A DNA stretch of 64,000 nt from Leucobacter muris (GCF_004028235.1 NZ_CP035037.1:1054001-1118000); one strand, 5' to 3'. Numbered from the stretch's first letter, positions 18,572-27,574 are shown. Numbers and translations are program-made. Notes: a model not told the origin generated them from the sequence alone.

Positions 18572-20944
18572 TCAGCTCTCGAACCCGCGACGCGCGACGA
18601 TCAGAGCGGTTCCCAGCCCGACCAGCAGCAGTGTCGCTGCGAGGGCCGACGGGTACTGAGCCGGAGGAACGCCGGTGGCCGCGAGGGCGCCGTACCCGGG
18701 CGACCGATCACGGGTCGCGCCGGCGTCGACCGGATCGCCGCCGCCGCTCGTGGACCGGATCGCGAGGGCGAGGGTCGAGGCCCCGCCGTGCGATCCGTCG
18801 GGGAGGGTGAGCGTCGCGGTGATCGAGTCGACGCCTTCGGCCGAATCGGCCGGGATCGTGCCCGTGAGGACGACCGTGCCGTCGTGCGCCACGGTCGCGT
18901 CGGCGATCCCGGCCTGCAGCGACCGCAGTGCGACGTGCACCCGTGATCCGGCCGGCAGCTTCGCGGCGCTCACGGTGATGTTCGCCCCGGGCTCGAGTAC
19001 GCTGCCGTCGGCCAGTTTGGCCCGCTCCGACGTGAACGACGGCTCGAACGCATAGGGGGTCGCCGCCGTGGTCTCCGAGAAGGCGCCGGGGCCCGCGGGG
19101 TCGACGGCCGCGACTCGGTACTCGTAGACGCCGCCGTTGCGGAGGCCGGTCAGGGTCGTGCGGGTGCCGACGCCGATCGAGCGCTCCGCTTCCCACGGTC
19201 CCCCGTCGATACGCTGCTCGACGACGTAGCCGACGATGGCCTCGCCTCCGCTCGGAGGTGCGCTCCAGGTCAGCGTCGCCTCGCCGTCCCCGGGAAGGGC
19301 GCGAAGCCCCGTCGGGGCGGTCGGAGCGGCGGCGGCGATGTCGACGGTCACCGATGACACGACCGCGACGCCCATGACCGTCGCCGCGGCGGTGAGTCGG
19401 CGGGGGCCGACCCCTGCGGGAACGAGCGATCCCGCGTCGATCAGGTCTCCCGCAGCATCGCTCGTCCACGCGACGGGGCTCCCCAGATCCGACCCGGCGG
19501 GATCGAGCACACGTACCCCGGCCAGCGGCAGCGGGACGCCGACGCGGCCGATCGTCGGGATCGCCGACGTGTCGACGCTCGCCGGGGCCGCGGCGAAGAT
19601 CGTCGTGTGCTCGCTGACCGGGGTGGTCGCATCGAACCACGCCCCGGTGCCGTCGCCCCGGGTATTCCACAGCGAGCCGGCAGGGGGAGGGGGAACGGCC
19701 CGGTGGCCGCTCGCGAAGTCGGCCGCGAAGAGGCGGTGCGAAGCGTCGCCGCCTCGGCCCTGACCGTCGAAGTCGACGCGGTAGGAGCGCCCCAGCACGT
19801 CGACGTCGACGTGTTCCGCCGCGAGGGCGATCGCTCCCCGGTTCTCGATCTGACCGGCGCCCTGAATCCTCGCCCCCTCTGCGGGGTCGCCCGCCCCGCC
19901 GAGGATGCGCCCGGTCGGCGAGACGGTCATCTCGGCGTTCGGGGCGTCGCTGTCGGCGATCTGCACGAAGCCGGACGGCAGGAAGAGGTCTCCGTCGATC
20001 CTCACCCTGCCGAATTCCGCCGACAGATCGTCCCTCGCGTCTGCGCCGATGGCGGTGCGGCCGGTTCCGATCGCGGTGACCGTGGCCCCGGGGCCGATGG
20101 TCACGTCGGCCCCCGGGCGCTCGGTCGAGTACCTCGTACTGCCGATCCCCGCGGCCTGATACCCGCCCGTGGCGACGAGCTCGCCCCCGGAGACGACGAC
20201 GGGCCCTCCGGCTCCGCCGTCGTAGCCGCCTCCGATCGCGGCGCCGAAGTCGCCGCCCTGCGCGGTCACCCGGCCTCCGGCGATGGTGACCGGACCCGGC
20301 GAGCTCCAGTTGCCGCCGCCGATCCCGGCTCCGCTGTACCCTCCAATCGCGGTGACCTCACCGCCGGAGACGGTGATCGGCCCGGACGCGGAGGTCTGGT
20401 TGCTGCCGTTGCCGATGCCGGCGCTCTGATAGGCCCCTTCGGCGTGCACCTGTCCGCCCGTCACGACGAGCGTTCCACCGGCTTCGCGGTACGCCCCTCC
20501 GATGCCGGCTCCGGTCGGCCCCGTATAGGGGTCTCCGCTCGCCCTCGCCACCGCGACCACCCGACCCCCGTCGACCCTCAGCACGGCGCCCGTCGTCTGG
20601 ATGCCCGGCCCGCCCGCCGCCCCGGCCCGGCTCTCCAGAGTGCCGCCCGTTCCGCTGTCGGTGATGGTCAGCTCCGTGCCCGGGGCGAGACGGATCCCGG
20701 CGGCCTCGAGCCGGTGGCCGGCGAGGTCGAGCGTCACGCTCGGCACCATCACCTCGAGCGCGTCGGGGCCGGTGCTCAGATCGTCGCCGAGCGCGATCAG
20801 CGCCGGGGAGCCGCAGGTCAGGAGGCATTCGCGCAGGTCGGCCGCGTCGTCTCCGGGAGCGGCGAGGGCGGGTGCGGCGGGTGCGACGAGCAGCAGCGCG
20901 ATGGCGCTGACCGCGGAGCGGCGGAGCAGGGCGGAAAGCGACAT
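18572..20944 (-). CDS. Secreted surface protein with glycine-rich repeats, Fn3 domain and LAATG sorting signal
   Basis: 790 residues. A signal peptide (SLSALLRRSAVSAIALLLVA ending in PALA) directs export. Residues about 30-300 hold repeats with the pattern GGxVxAxGGYxxAGIGGG and resemble the beta-helical carbohydrate-binding-domain-containing wall proteins. One fibronectin type III domain lies near 540-630 (PTGLRALPGDGEATLTWSAP). The C-terminus has LAATG, a hydrophobic helix (YPSALAATLLLVGLGTALIV) and RRGF, a class E sortase signal. It is probably anchored to the wall. No sortase gene is in the window. ATG 20944 has GAGGAG upstream. Confidence 0.8.
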   Translation of the reverse strand: MSLSALLRRSAVSAIALLLVAPAAPALAAPGDDAADLRECLLTCGSPALIALGDDLSTGPDALEVMVPSVTLDLAGHRLEAAGIRLAPGTELTITDSGTGGTLESRAGAAGGPGIQTTGAVLRVDGGRVVAVARASGDPYTGPTGAGIGGAYREAGGTLVVTGGQVHAEGAYQSAGIGNGSNQTSASGPITVSGGEVTAIGGYSGAGIGGGNWSSPGPVTIAGGRVTAQGGDFGAAIGGGYDGGAGGPVVVSGGELVATGGYQAAGIGSTRYSTERPGADVTIGPGATVTAIGTGRTAIGADARDDLSAEFGRVRIDGDLFLPSGFVQIADSDAPNAEMTVSPTGRILGGAGDPAEGARIQGAGQIENRGAIALAAEHVDVDVLGRSYRVDFDGQGRGGDASHRLFAADFASGHRAVPPPPAGSLWNTRGDGTGAWFDATTPVSEHTTIFAAAPASVDTSAIPTIGRVGVPLPLAGVRVLDPAGSDLGSPVAWTSDAAGDLIDAGSLVPAGVGPRRLTAAATVMGVAVVSSVTVDIAAAAPTAPTGLRALPGDGEATLTWSAPPSGGEAIVGYVVEQRIDGGPWEAERSIGVGTRTTLTGLRNGGVYEYRVAAVDPAGPGAFSETTAATPYAFEPSFTSERAKLADGSVLEPGANITVSAAKLPAGSRVHVALRSLQAGIADATVAHDGTVVLTGTIPADSAEGVDSITATLTLPDGSHGGASTLALAIRSTSGGGDPVDAGATRDRSPGYGALAATGVPPAQYPSALAATLLLVGLGTALIVARRGFES

Positions 20945-21035
20945 GAACGGGGCTCCTCGGCGGTGCGGGTGAGATTAAGTGGGGAACAATGTCCAGATAG
21001 TAGTCTTCGCTGCCCGCTTTTGCAATCGCGGTCCA

Positions 21036-21041
21036 TATACT
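21036..21041 (+). promoter_or_regulatory. -10 box, leaderless tetR
   Basis: TATACT ends 6 nt before ATG 21048. It is the best -10 match among the start-proximal boxes in this window. Confidence 0.55.
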
Positions 21042-21047
21042 CGGATC

Positions 21048-21710
21048 ATGGTTGACGGAAGCGCGCGCCGCCGCGCCGAGCGCGTGGAAGTGAGGCGCAG
21101 CCGAGAGCGCATCCTCGCCGCCGTCGAGCGCCTCTGCGAGCGCGGCACCGCAGAGCTGACGATGAGCGCTGTGGCCCGCGAGGCAGGGGTCGGGAACGCC
21201 ACGCTCTACCGCCGATTCCCGGACCTCCGCGCGCTGCTCACCGCGCTCCACGAGCAGCTCATGACCCAGTTCGACACGATCGCGCTCGAGATCGCGAAAC
21301 AGCCGAGCGGGTGGGACGCGGTCATCACCGCGATCTCCGGGATCGCGCGCACGCTCATCGAGCACCCGGCCATGCCGCACGTCTACCGGCGCCTCGCGCA
21401 GCTCGACCCGGAGTTCAGCCTGGGCGCGCAGTGGGATGAGCCGCTCGCCGCCGTGGTGGCGGTCGCCCAGGGCGAGGGGTCGCTCCGCGCCGACGTCGAC
21501 GGCAACGACATCGCCATCGCAGCCTTCCGTCTGGGAGAGTTCGCGCACCACCCCGAACCCGAGCGCAGCGCGCTCGTCGCCCGGCAGCTGGCCATCACCA
21601 TCGACGGGCTGCGCGCCGCCGCCGCGGTGACGCCCGTTCCGGGCCGGAGCATCGGGCGCGAGGCGATCGACCAGCTCATCCGGCTGGAGGGCGAGTCCGC
21701 CACCCGCTAG
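21048..21710 (+). CDS. TetR-family regulator
   Basis: 220 residues. The N-terminal DNA-binding domain is plain: SRERILAAVERLCERGTAEL, then MSAVAREAGVGNATLYRRFP and DLRALLTALH. The C-terminal ligand domain is of the SACE_7040-like type (YRRLAQLDPEFSLGAQWDEP). ATG 21048 is preferred to upstream GTG codons because the -10 box lies 6 nt before it, making the mRNA leaderless. It is divergent from the surface protein gene (20944) with 103 bp between them, so that gene is a plausible target. It ends just before a hexanucleotide repeat. Confidence 0.88.
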   Translation: MVDGSARRRAERVEVRRSRERILAAVERLCERGTAELTMSAVAREAGVGNATLYRRFPDLRALLTALHEQLMTQFDTIALEIAKQPSGWDAVITAISGIARTLIEHPAMPHVYRRLAQLDPEFSLGAQWDEPLAAVVAVAQGEGSLRADVDGNDIAIAAFRLGEFAHHPEPERSALVARQLAITIDGLRAAAAVTPVPGRSIGREAIDQLIRLEGESATR

Positions 21711-21722
21711 GCCGGCACCCGC

Positions 21723-21776
21723 CTGCACCTGCACCTGCACCTGCACCTGCACCTGCACCTGCACCTGCACCTGCAC
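21723..21776. repeat. Hexanucleotide microsatellite, nine CTGCAC units
   Basis: Nine perfect tandem copies of CTGCAC (54 bp) start 12 bp after the tetR stop codon. The tract is intergenic and codes for nothing convincing. Length variation between strains is likely by slippage. Confidence 0.95.
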
Positions 21777-21867
21777 CCGCCCGCACCCCTCCCGGCGAAA
21801 GGCGAGTTTCGCCTGAGGACGCCGGTGCGGAGATGCGAAACCCACCTCTCGGCGAAGGGGACGCGAG

Positions 21868-21873
21868 TAGGCT
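21868..21873 (+). promoter_or_regulatory. -10 box upstream of glxA-like gene
   Basis: TAGGCT ends 8 nt before ATG 21882. No ribosome binding site is visible. Confidence 0.4.
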
Positions 21874-21881
21874 GAGTGGTC

Positions 21882-22823
21882 ATGAAGCGGGTCGTGGTCG
21901 TGGTGCTCGAGGGGGCGAAGCCCCTCGACGTCGGCATCCCCGCCCAGGTGTTCACGACACGGGCGAGCATGCCCTACTCGGTCGACGTCTGCGGGGTGCA
22001 GCCCGGCCTGATCGCGGGCGGCGACGGTCTCTCGTACCACGTCGAGCACGGGATCGAAGCGCTCGACACCGCCGATCTCATCTTCGTGCCCGGCTACCGG
22101 CACCCCGACCGCGAACCCCCGCCCGCCGCGCTCACCGAGGCGCTGCGGGCCGCCCACGCGCGGGGCGCGAGGCTCGCGGCCATCTCAACCGGGGCGTTCG
22201 CGCTCGCCGCCACCGGGCTGCTCGACGGCAAGCGTGCCACGACTCACTGGCACTACTCGCGGATCCTCGCCGAGCGTTTCCCCGAGGTGCGGGTCGACGA
22301 GCGCGTGCTCTTCGTGGACGAGGGCTCGGTGCTCACCTCGGCGGGCGCCGCGTCGGGAATCGATCTCTGCCTGCACATCCTGCGCAAGGAGGCCGGCATG
22401 GCGGTGGCGAACCACGCCGCGCGGCGGCTCGTGGCGGCCCCCTATCGCAGCGGGGGGCAGGCGCAGTACGTGCCGCAGAGCGTGCCCGAGACGCACGGGG
22501 AGCGATTCACCCAGACCCGCGAGTGGGCGCTGCGGCGCCTGCACGAGCCCCTCGATATCCCACGCCTCGCGGCCCACGCGCGCGTCTCGGAGCGTACCCT
22601 CTCGCGGCGCTTCCGCGACGAGACCGGGTACACGCCCATGCAGTGGATCATGCGCGCCCGTATCGATCGCGCGCGCGAGCTGCTCGAGGAGACCGACCTC
22701 GCCGTCGAAGAGATCTCGTCGACCGTGGGCCTCGGCACGGCGACCAATCTTCGCCGGCACTTCCGCGCCGTGCTCGGCACGACGCCGAGCGACTACCGCC
22801 GCACCTTCTTCCGCACCTCCTGA
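21882..22823 (+). CDS. GlxA-family transcriptional regulator (DJ-1/PfpI domain + AraC HTH)
   Basis: 313 residues. The first 170 form a DJ-1/PfpI fold (VVVVLEGAKPLDVGIPAQVF); the last 100 an AraC double helix-turn-helix (PLDIPRLAAHARVSERTLSR, AVEEISSTVGLGTATNLRRH). The nucleophile elbow reads LAAISTGAFALAATGLLDG: where most members have Cys (AICSGAF or similar) this one has Ser, so the domain is probably a non-catalytic sensor. The domain order is that of GlxA and FtrA activators. It stands alone between tetR and gap, so its targets are unknown. ATG 21882 is chosen over the upstream GTG for the -10 box position. Confidence 0.88.
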   Translation: MKRVVVVVLEGAKPLDVGIPAQVFTTRASMPYSVDVCGVQPGLIAGGDGLSYHVEHGIEALDTADLIFVPGYRHPDREPPPAALTEALRAAHARGARLAAISTGAFALAATGLLDGKRATTHWHYSRILAERFPEVRVDERVLFVDEGSVLTSAGAASGIDLCLHILRKEAGMAVANHAARRLVAAPYRSGGQAQYVPQSVPETHGERFTQTREWALRRLHEPLDIPRLAAHARVSERTLSRRFRDETGYTPMQWIMRARIDRARELLEETDLAVEEISSTVGLGTATNLRRHFRAVLGTTPSDYRRTFFRTS

Positions 22824-22842
22824 TCGCGCGCGGAGCGCGCGA
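22824..22842 (+). terminator. Hairpin after glxA-like gene
   Basis: TCGCGCGC and GCGCGCGA form an 8-bp stem with a 3-nt loop directly at the stop codon. There is no T tract. Confidence 0.35.
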
Positions 22843-22988
22843 AAGCGAACACCCGACCAACTTGGCGAGATCCGTTCGAAGGCTGGCATTCAGGCCACTG
22901 GACGCGGTGCGAAAATCGCGGCACTCTGGTGAGAGGCAATCCGAGAGAAACGCTCGAGAGAAACGCTGCTGAAGGAGAAAGTGAAACC

Positions 22989-23990
22989 ATGACCGCTCGT
23001 GTGGCTATCAACGGCTTCGGACGTATCGGACGAGGAGTGCTGCGCGCAATCCTCAAACAGCAGAGCGACATCGAAGTCGTCGCGGTCAACGACCTCACCG
23101 ACGGTGAGATGCTGGCGCACCTGCTCGAGTGGGACAGCGTCTACGGCCGCCTGAAGCGCGACATCTCGTTCGAGGACGGCGAACTGATCGTCGACGACCG
23201 CCGCATCAAGGTGTTCGCCGAGTCCGACCCCGCCAAGCTGCCCTGGGGTGATCTCGGCGTCGACGTCGTGCTCGAGTCGACCGGCCGCTTCACCAAGGCT
23301 GAAGACGCCCGCAAGCACATCGAGGCCGGGGCCAAGCGCGTGCTCGTGAGCGCCCCCGCCACCGGTGCGGATCTCACCGTCGTGGTCGGCGTGAACGACG
23401 ACCTCTACGACCCCGAGAAGCACCAGATCATCTCGAACGCGTCGTGCACGACCAATGCCTTCGCGCCGCTCGCGCAGGTGCTCGACGACCTCGCCGGCAT
23501 CACCCAGGGCTTCATGACCACGGTCCACGCCTACACGCAGGACCAGAACCTCATCGACGGCCCGCACAAGGACCGTCGCCGCGCCCGCGCCGCCGCCCTC
23601 AACATCGTGCCCACCTCGACCGGAGCGGCGAAGGCGATCGGCCTCGTGCTGCCCCAGCTCGACGGCAAGCTCTCGGGCACGTCGATGCGCGTGCCGGTGC
23701 CCGTCGGCTCGATCGTCGAGCTGAACGCCGCCGTCTCGCGCGAGGTGACGCGCGAAGAGGTGCTCGAGGCCTACCGCAGGGCCGCGGCCGACGGCCCGCT
23801 TCAGCACGTCTTCGAGTACTCCGACGAGCCCCTCGTCTCATCGGACATCGTGGGCAACGCCCACTCATCGATCTTCGACTCCGAGCTCACCGAGGTGCAG
23901 GGCAAGCACGTCAAGGTCACCAGCTGGTACGACAACGAGTGGGGCTTCTCGAACCGAGCGGCCGAGATGCTGGCCAAGCTGGCCGACTGA
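22989..23990 (+). CDS. gap: Glyceraldehyde-3-phosphate dehydrogenase
   Basis: 333 residues; oxidises glyceraldehyde 3-phosphate in glycolysis. N-terminal Rossmann motif INGFGRIGR at 7-15, NDL at 34-36 (NAD-type preference), catalytic Cys153 in SNASCTTN and the partner His in TTVHAYTQDQ. ATG 22989 follows GAAGGAGAAAGTG, a strong ribosome site. After SCTTN the sequence is AFAPLAQVL rather than the usual CLAPLAKV. It stands alone, not with pgk and tpiA, and ends in a strong terminator, so this may be a second gap paralogue or the only copy moved away from its usual operon. Confidence 0.96.
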   Translation: MTARVAINGFGRIGRGVLRAILKQQSDIEVVAVNDLTDGEMLAHLLEWDSVYGRLKRDISFEDGELIVDDRRIKVFAESDPAKLPWGDLGVDVVLESTGRFTKAEDARKHIEAGAKRVLVSAPATGADLTVVVGVNDDLYDPEKHQIISNASCTTNAFAPLAQVLDDLAGITQGFMTTVHAYTQDQNLIDGPHKDRRRARAAALNIVPTSTGAAKAIGLVLPQLDGKLSGTSMRVPVPVGSIVELNAAVSREVTREEVLEAYRRAAADGPLQHVFEYSDEPLVSSDIVGNAHSSIFDSELTEVQGKHVKVTSWYDNEWGFSNRAAEMLAKLAD

Positions 23991-24006
23991 CCCGCCCCCA
24001 AGAACC

Positions 24007-24042
24007 AACGAACCCCGGCGTGTGCCCGCGCCGGGGTTCGTT
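24007..24042 (+). terminator. Rho-independent terminator of gap
   Basis: A 14-bp perfect stem (AACGAACCCCGGCG with CGCCGGGGTTCGTT), 8-nt loop, followed by CTTCTCT. It lies 17 nt after the gap stop and may also serve the convergent gene at 24150. Confidence 0.85.
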
Positions 24043-24149
24043 CTTCTCTGCGTCGCACGCGATCCACGAAGCGATACACCGGGAACCCGGGGACGTGAAT
24101 CGGCAACCGGCCGGGGCGCGGAAGACGAGTCGTGCGACGCCCGGGGGCG

Positions 24150-24551
24150 CTACCGGCGCCGGATGCGCAGTACGAGCGCGGTGATCCCGCGCCACCCGAG
24201 CAGGAAGACGCCCAGGGTGATGGCCGCGACCAGCACGAACGCGGGAGCCGTGCCCTGCCCCGAGAGCAGCCGCAGCCCCATGCCGAGCACCAGCGTGCCG
24301 ATCCATACCGGCACCCCCGAGCGCAGCAGGCTCGCCGGCCGCTTCCAGACGAGGCCCCACCCCCAGACCAGCAGCAGCCCGACGAGGAACGGCCACGCGG
24401 TCTCGAGCAGGCCGAGCAAGGTCGCCTCGCGGGCGTGGTTGCTGCGGCCGAGACCCGCGAACAGCAGCACGAGCGCCGCGTCGGCCGCGAGGGCGAGCGC
24501 CGCGAGGCCGACCGCGGGCCGGACGGTCGAATCGGGGGAGCGGTCGGTCAT
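24150..24551 (-). CDS. DUF3054-family membrane protein
   Basis: 133 residues with four hydrophobic helices (GLAALALAADAALVLLFAGL, AWPFLVGLLLVWGWGLVW, VWIGTLVLGMGLRLLSG, AFVLVAAITLGVFLLGWRG). The pattern GRSNHARE after the first helix and WR(G)ITALVLR at the end fits the actinobacterial DUF3054 family, of unknown function. ATG 24551 overlaps the stop of the upstream phosphatase gene (ATGA), so the two are coupled. A bidirectional terminator separates it from gap. Confidence 0.75.
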   Translation of the reverse strand: MTDRSPDSTVRPAVGLAALALAADAALVLLFAGLGRSNHAREATLLGLLETAWPFLVGLLLVWGWGLVWKRPASLLRSGVPVWIGTLVLGMGLRLLSGQGTAPAFVLVAAITLGVFLLGWRGITALVLRIRRR

Positions 24552-25384
24552 CGGGCGGCCCCGGGGGACGGGGATCCGGCGGCTCCGTGCTCGCGATCGA
24601 TCGTCTCGATCACCGCATCGTGCAGGGCGCCGTTCGTGGCCAACGAACTGCCGTTCCACGCGCTCTCCGACCCCTCGATGTCGGTGAAGCGCCCGCCGGC
24701 CTCGCGCACGATCGGCACGTGCGCGGCGAGGTCGTACGCCTGGACGTCGAACTCGGCGACGATGTCGACGAGGCCCTCGGCGAGCAGCATGTACGACCAC
24801 GAGTCGCCATAGGCACGATCCCGCCATACGCGCTCCTGCAGGCCGAGCAGCGAGTCGAGATGACCCGCGCGGCGCCACTGATCGATGCTCTGGAAGCTGA
24901 GGGAGGCGTCGGAGAGATCGCGCACCCCGCTCACGCGGATGCGGCGCGGAGCCTCGCCCCGATCCTCGCGCCACGCGCCGCCCGAGACCTCGGCGAACCA
25001 GCGCGAGCCGAACGCGGGCATGCTCACCACGCCGGTGGTCACGACGCCGTCGACCTCGAGCGCGATGAGCGTCGCCCAGTTGGGCACGCCGCGCAGGAAG
25101 TTCGCGGTGCCGTCGATGGGGTCGATGATCCAGAGGCGGGAGCCCTTCTCCTCGCGGCCGGACTCCTCGCCGAAGAAGCCGTCGCCCGGGCGGTCGGCCT
25201 CGATGCGCTGGCGCAGCGCGCGTTCGACCGCCAGGTCGGCGTCGGTGACGTGAGTGCGATCCGGCTTCGTGTCGATGCGCAGATCGGCCGACCGGAACCG
25301 GGCCAGCGAGATCGAATCGGCGAGGTCGGCGAGTTCGAGCGCGAAGGCGAGATCGGCAGAGGGCGTGGGGAGCGGAGCGGACAT
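24548..25384 (-). CDS. Inositol-monophosphatase family phosphatase, possibly histidinol-phosphatase
   Basis: 278 residues. Metal-binding motifs of the family: GEESG (FFGEESGREEKGS), WIIDPIDGTANFLRGVPNW and the late AYDLAAHVPIVREAGG with its Asp. Substrates in this family include inositol phosphate, fructose bisphosphate and histidinol phosphate. The actinobacterial HisN type has the same length and IDPIDGT-NFxRGVPxWAT pattern, so histidinol-phosphatase is my first guess, although no his genes are near. ATG 25384 begins MSAPLPTPSADL; the longer frame upstream overlaps the tRNA-Lys terminator and is rejected. Coupled to the DUF3054 gene. Confidence 0.82.
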   Translation of the reverse strand: MSAPLPTPSADLAFALELADLADSISLARFRSADLRIDTKPDRTHVTDADLAVERALRQRIEADRPGDGFFGEESGREEKGSRLWIIDPIDGTANFLRGVPNWATLIALEVDGVVTTGVVSMPAFGSRWFAEVSGGAWREDRGEAPRRIRVSGVRDLSDASLSFQSIDQWRRAGHLDSLLGLQERVWRDRAYGDSWSYMLLAEGLVDIVAEFDVQAYDLAAHVPIVREAGGRFTDIEGSESAWNGSSLATNGALHDAVIETIDREHGAAGSPSPGAAR

Positions 25385-25428
25385 CGAGCGCCTTCCGTGA
25401 ACAAGCGGTGAACCGGGATCGGATACGA

Positions 25429-25459
25429 GAAAAGCCCCACCCTGAGGTGGAGCTTTTCT
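25429..25459 (-). terminator. Terminator after tRNA-Lys
   Basis: On the minus strand AGAAAAGCTCCACC, loop TCAG, GGTGGGGCTTTTCT: an 11-12 bp stem with one bulge ending in a T-rich arm. It starts 8 nt after the tRNA 3' end. Confidence 0.8.
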
Positions 25460-25466
25460 GTTCGAG

Positions 25467-25539
<73 letters not shown>

Positions 25540-25565
25540 GTGCTGCTCGCTGAGCAACAGAGAAA

Positions 25566-25595
25566 ATACTAACACGGACCTTTCTATGCGCTCAA
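25566..25595 (-). promoter_or_regulatory. tRNA-Lys promoter
   Basis: On the minus strand TTGAGC (25595-25590), 18-bp spacer, TAGTAT (25571-25566). The predicted start near 25559 lies about 20 nt before the tRNA. Confidence 0.55.
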
Positions 25596-25651
25596 ATCGG
25601 GTGCCGGGAACCGCGGATCGCGGGCGTGTCGCCTGATGGACCCCGAGTTGC

Positions 25652-26908
25652 TCAGCGAGTGCGCGAGCGGGGCCTCCGCACGAGCAGCGCGGCCGCCACC
25701 GCGACCGCGACGACCGAGCCCGCCATCACTGCGAGCCGTGCGGTGTCTGCGTCTGCGGCGTCGGCGAAGCTCAGGTCCGCCACCAGCAGCGCCACCGTGA
25801 AGCCCACACCCGCGAGCGCACCCACGCCGACGAGTTCGCGCCACCGCACCGATTCGTCGAGCTCGGCCCGGGTGAAGCGGGTGAGCAGCCACGTCGAGAG
25901 GGTGATGCCGATCGGCTTGCCCGCAACGAGACCGACCATGATGCCGAGCGCGATCGGGTCGAAGGGGAAGCGTGACTCGCCCCCGCTCGCCACGCCCGCC
26001 GCGAAGAATGCGAAGACCGGCACCGCGATCCCGGTGGAGAGGGGGCGGAAGCGGCGCTCGAAGACCTCGGCGAGCTGCGTGCCGCCCGCGCCGGAGACCG
26101 GTACGAGGAAGGCGAGCAGCACCCCGACGATCGTGGCGTGGATGCCCGAGGCGTGGAAGAGAGCCCACGCGACGATCCCGATGGGTAGCAGGATCAGCCA
26201 CGGCCCCCATCCCGATCGCGCGAACCACTGCGGGAAGCGTCGCACGATGAAGGCGTAGACCGTGATCGGCACGAGGCTCGCGAGCAGTGGGAGCAACTGC
26301 ACCCCCGCGGTGTAGAAGACGGCGATGATGCTGATGGCGATGAGGTCGTCGACCACCGCCAGGGTGAGCAGGAACATGCGCAGAGCCGGCGGAATGCGGG
26401 GCGCGATCAGACCGAGCACGGCGACCGCGAAGGCGATGTCGGTGGCGGTCGGGATCGCCCAGCCGTGGGCCGCCGGGCTGCCGGCGGTGAACGCCACGTA
26501 GATGAGGGCCGGCACGGCGACCCCGCCGAACGCCGCCGCGACCGGCACGATCGCCGTCGAGAAGCGGCTGAGCTCGCCCGCCACGAACTCCCGTTTGAGC
26601 TCCAGCCCCACCATGAAGAAAAAGATGGCGAGCAGCCCGTCCGACGCCCACTGCCCGACGGAGAGATCGAGGTGCAGCGGCTCGGGGCCGATCCGGGTGT
26701 CCCGCAGCGCGAAGTAGCCGTCGGCGATCGGGCTGTTCGCAGCCGCGAATCCGACCACCGCGGCGACCATCACGATGACGCCGCCCACCACCTCTGCCCG
26801 CAGCAGCCTGCTGACGCGCGCCGCCTCGCGCTGATTGACCAGGCGCAGCAGGCGACGGGGCCGGGCCCGCTGGCTCGGGGCTTCGGGGGAGTGCAGCGGC
26901 TCGCTCAT
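25652..26908 (-). CDS. nhaA: Na+/H+ antiporter NhaA, second copy
   Basis: 418 residues with the NhaA helices and transport aspartates D157 (PTATDIAFAVAVL), D187 and D188 (LAVVDDLIAISII). The mid-protein FHASGIHATIVGVLLAF and FRPLSTGIAVPVFAFFAAGV are family segments. It shares these blocks closely with the copy at 15241 but has a different N-terminus (basic PSQRARPRRLLRLVNQREAA) and lacks the calcium-loop tail, so the two are paralogues, not a recent duplication. Its neighbours are a small membrane protein and tRNA-Lys; no operon partner. Confidence 0.95.
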   Translation of the reverse strand: MSEPLHSPEAPSQRARPRRLLRLVNQREAARVSRLLRAEVVGGVIVMVAAVVGFAAANSPIADGYFALRDTRIGPEPLHLDLSVGQWASDGLLAIFFFMVGLELKREFVAGELSRFSTAIVPVAAAFGGVAVPALIYVAFTAGSPAAHGWAIPTATDIAFAVAVLGLIAPRIPPALRMFLLTLAVVDDLIAISIIAVFYTAGVQLLPLLASLVPITVYAFIVRRFPQWFARSGWGPWLILLPIGIVAWALFHASGIHATIVGVLLAFLVPVSGAGGTQLAEVFERRFRPLSTGIAVPVFAFFAAGVASGGESRFPFDPIALGIMVGLVAGKPIGITLSTWLLTRFTRAELDESVRWRELVGVGALAGVGFTVALLVADLSFADAADADTARLAVMAGSVVAVAVAAALLVRRPRSRTR

Positions 26909-26991
26909 CTGGCGCCTTTCGGAGGGGACCTTTGCAGAAGTGTCGACCAGACTTCCCGACGCGCCGCGATCAGCGTACCGCAGGCGCGGGG

Positions 26992-27234
26992 CTACCGCTG
27001 CTTCTTGCGGCGCTTCCGCTCGCGCTTCTCAGCCTCGTGCTCGATGTCGTACTCCTCGTCCTGCTCCTGCATGGCGACCGTCGCGACGGCGAGCGCGAAC
27101 CCCGCGAGCCAGACGCCCCAGACGAGCAGCCGGCGCCAGTCCTTGCGCATGGACTGGGTGCGACGAGCGGTGCTGAGCGCGCCCGCGGCCGCCCCGATCA
27201 CACCGGGATTGGTGACGTACTTGCCGATCGACAC
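26992..27234 (-). CDS. Small membrane protein of unknown function
   Basis: 80 residues from GTG 27234. One transmembrane helix (LLVWGVWLAGFALAVATVAM) follows a basic segment (TARRTQSMRKDWRR). The C-terminal third is highly charged: acidic QEQDEEYDIEHEAE then basic KRERKRRKKQR. The codon use fits a real gene and it has GGGAGGA upstream. I do not recognise a family. Confidence 0.6.
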   Translation of the reverse strand: MSIGKYVTNPGVIGAAAGALSTARRTQSMRKDWRRLLVWGVWLAGFALAVATVAMQEQDEEYDIEHEAEKRERKRRKKQR

Positions 27235-27574
27235 GATTCCTCCCTTGGGTTGCGGGTGGAGATCCGCGAGCGGGATCCCGACCTGCCGTCAGCCTACTCC
27301 GTGGCCTCCGCGGCGCCGCGCGCCCTTTTCCTGACCGCCTGTTTCTGGTAGACGGGAGTCGCATGCGCCGGCCCGCCATGGGCAGCGACTCCCCGGATCT
27401 CCTCGCCCGTTTCAGAAAGGGGGATCAAGGGCGTGACCGGAAGAGGCGCCCGGGGCCGCGCGGTCGGACGCGGCGCCCCCGGGTGGGGTAATCTTGCAGT
27501 CAGGAGCCCGCACTGCGGGCGCACCACGCGGCCTCGGCGAGGCCGACCGAAGCGATAGCGAAGGAGAGGCCGGC

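Noticed and set aside
21723..21776. CRISPR array
   Set aside because: The units are contiguous 6-mers without spacers; the 18-bp array at 40475 is likewise spacer-free. No cas gene is present.
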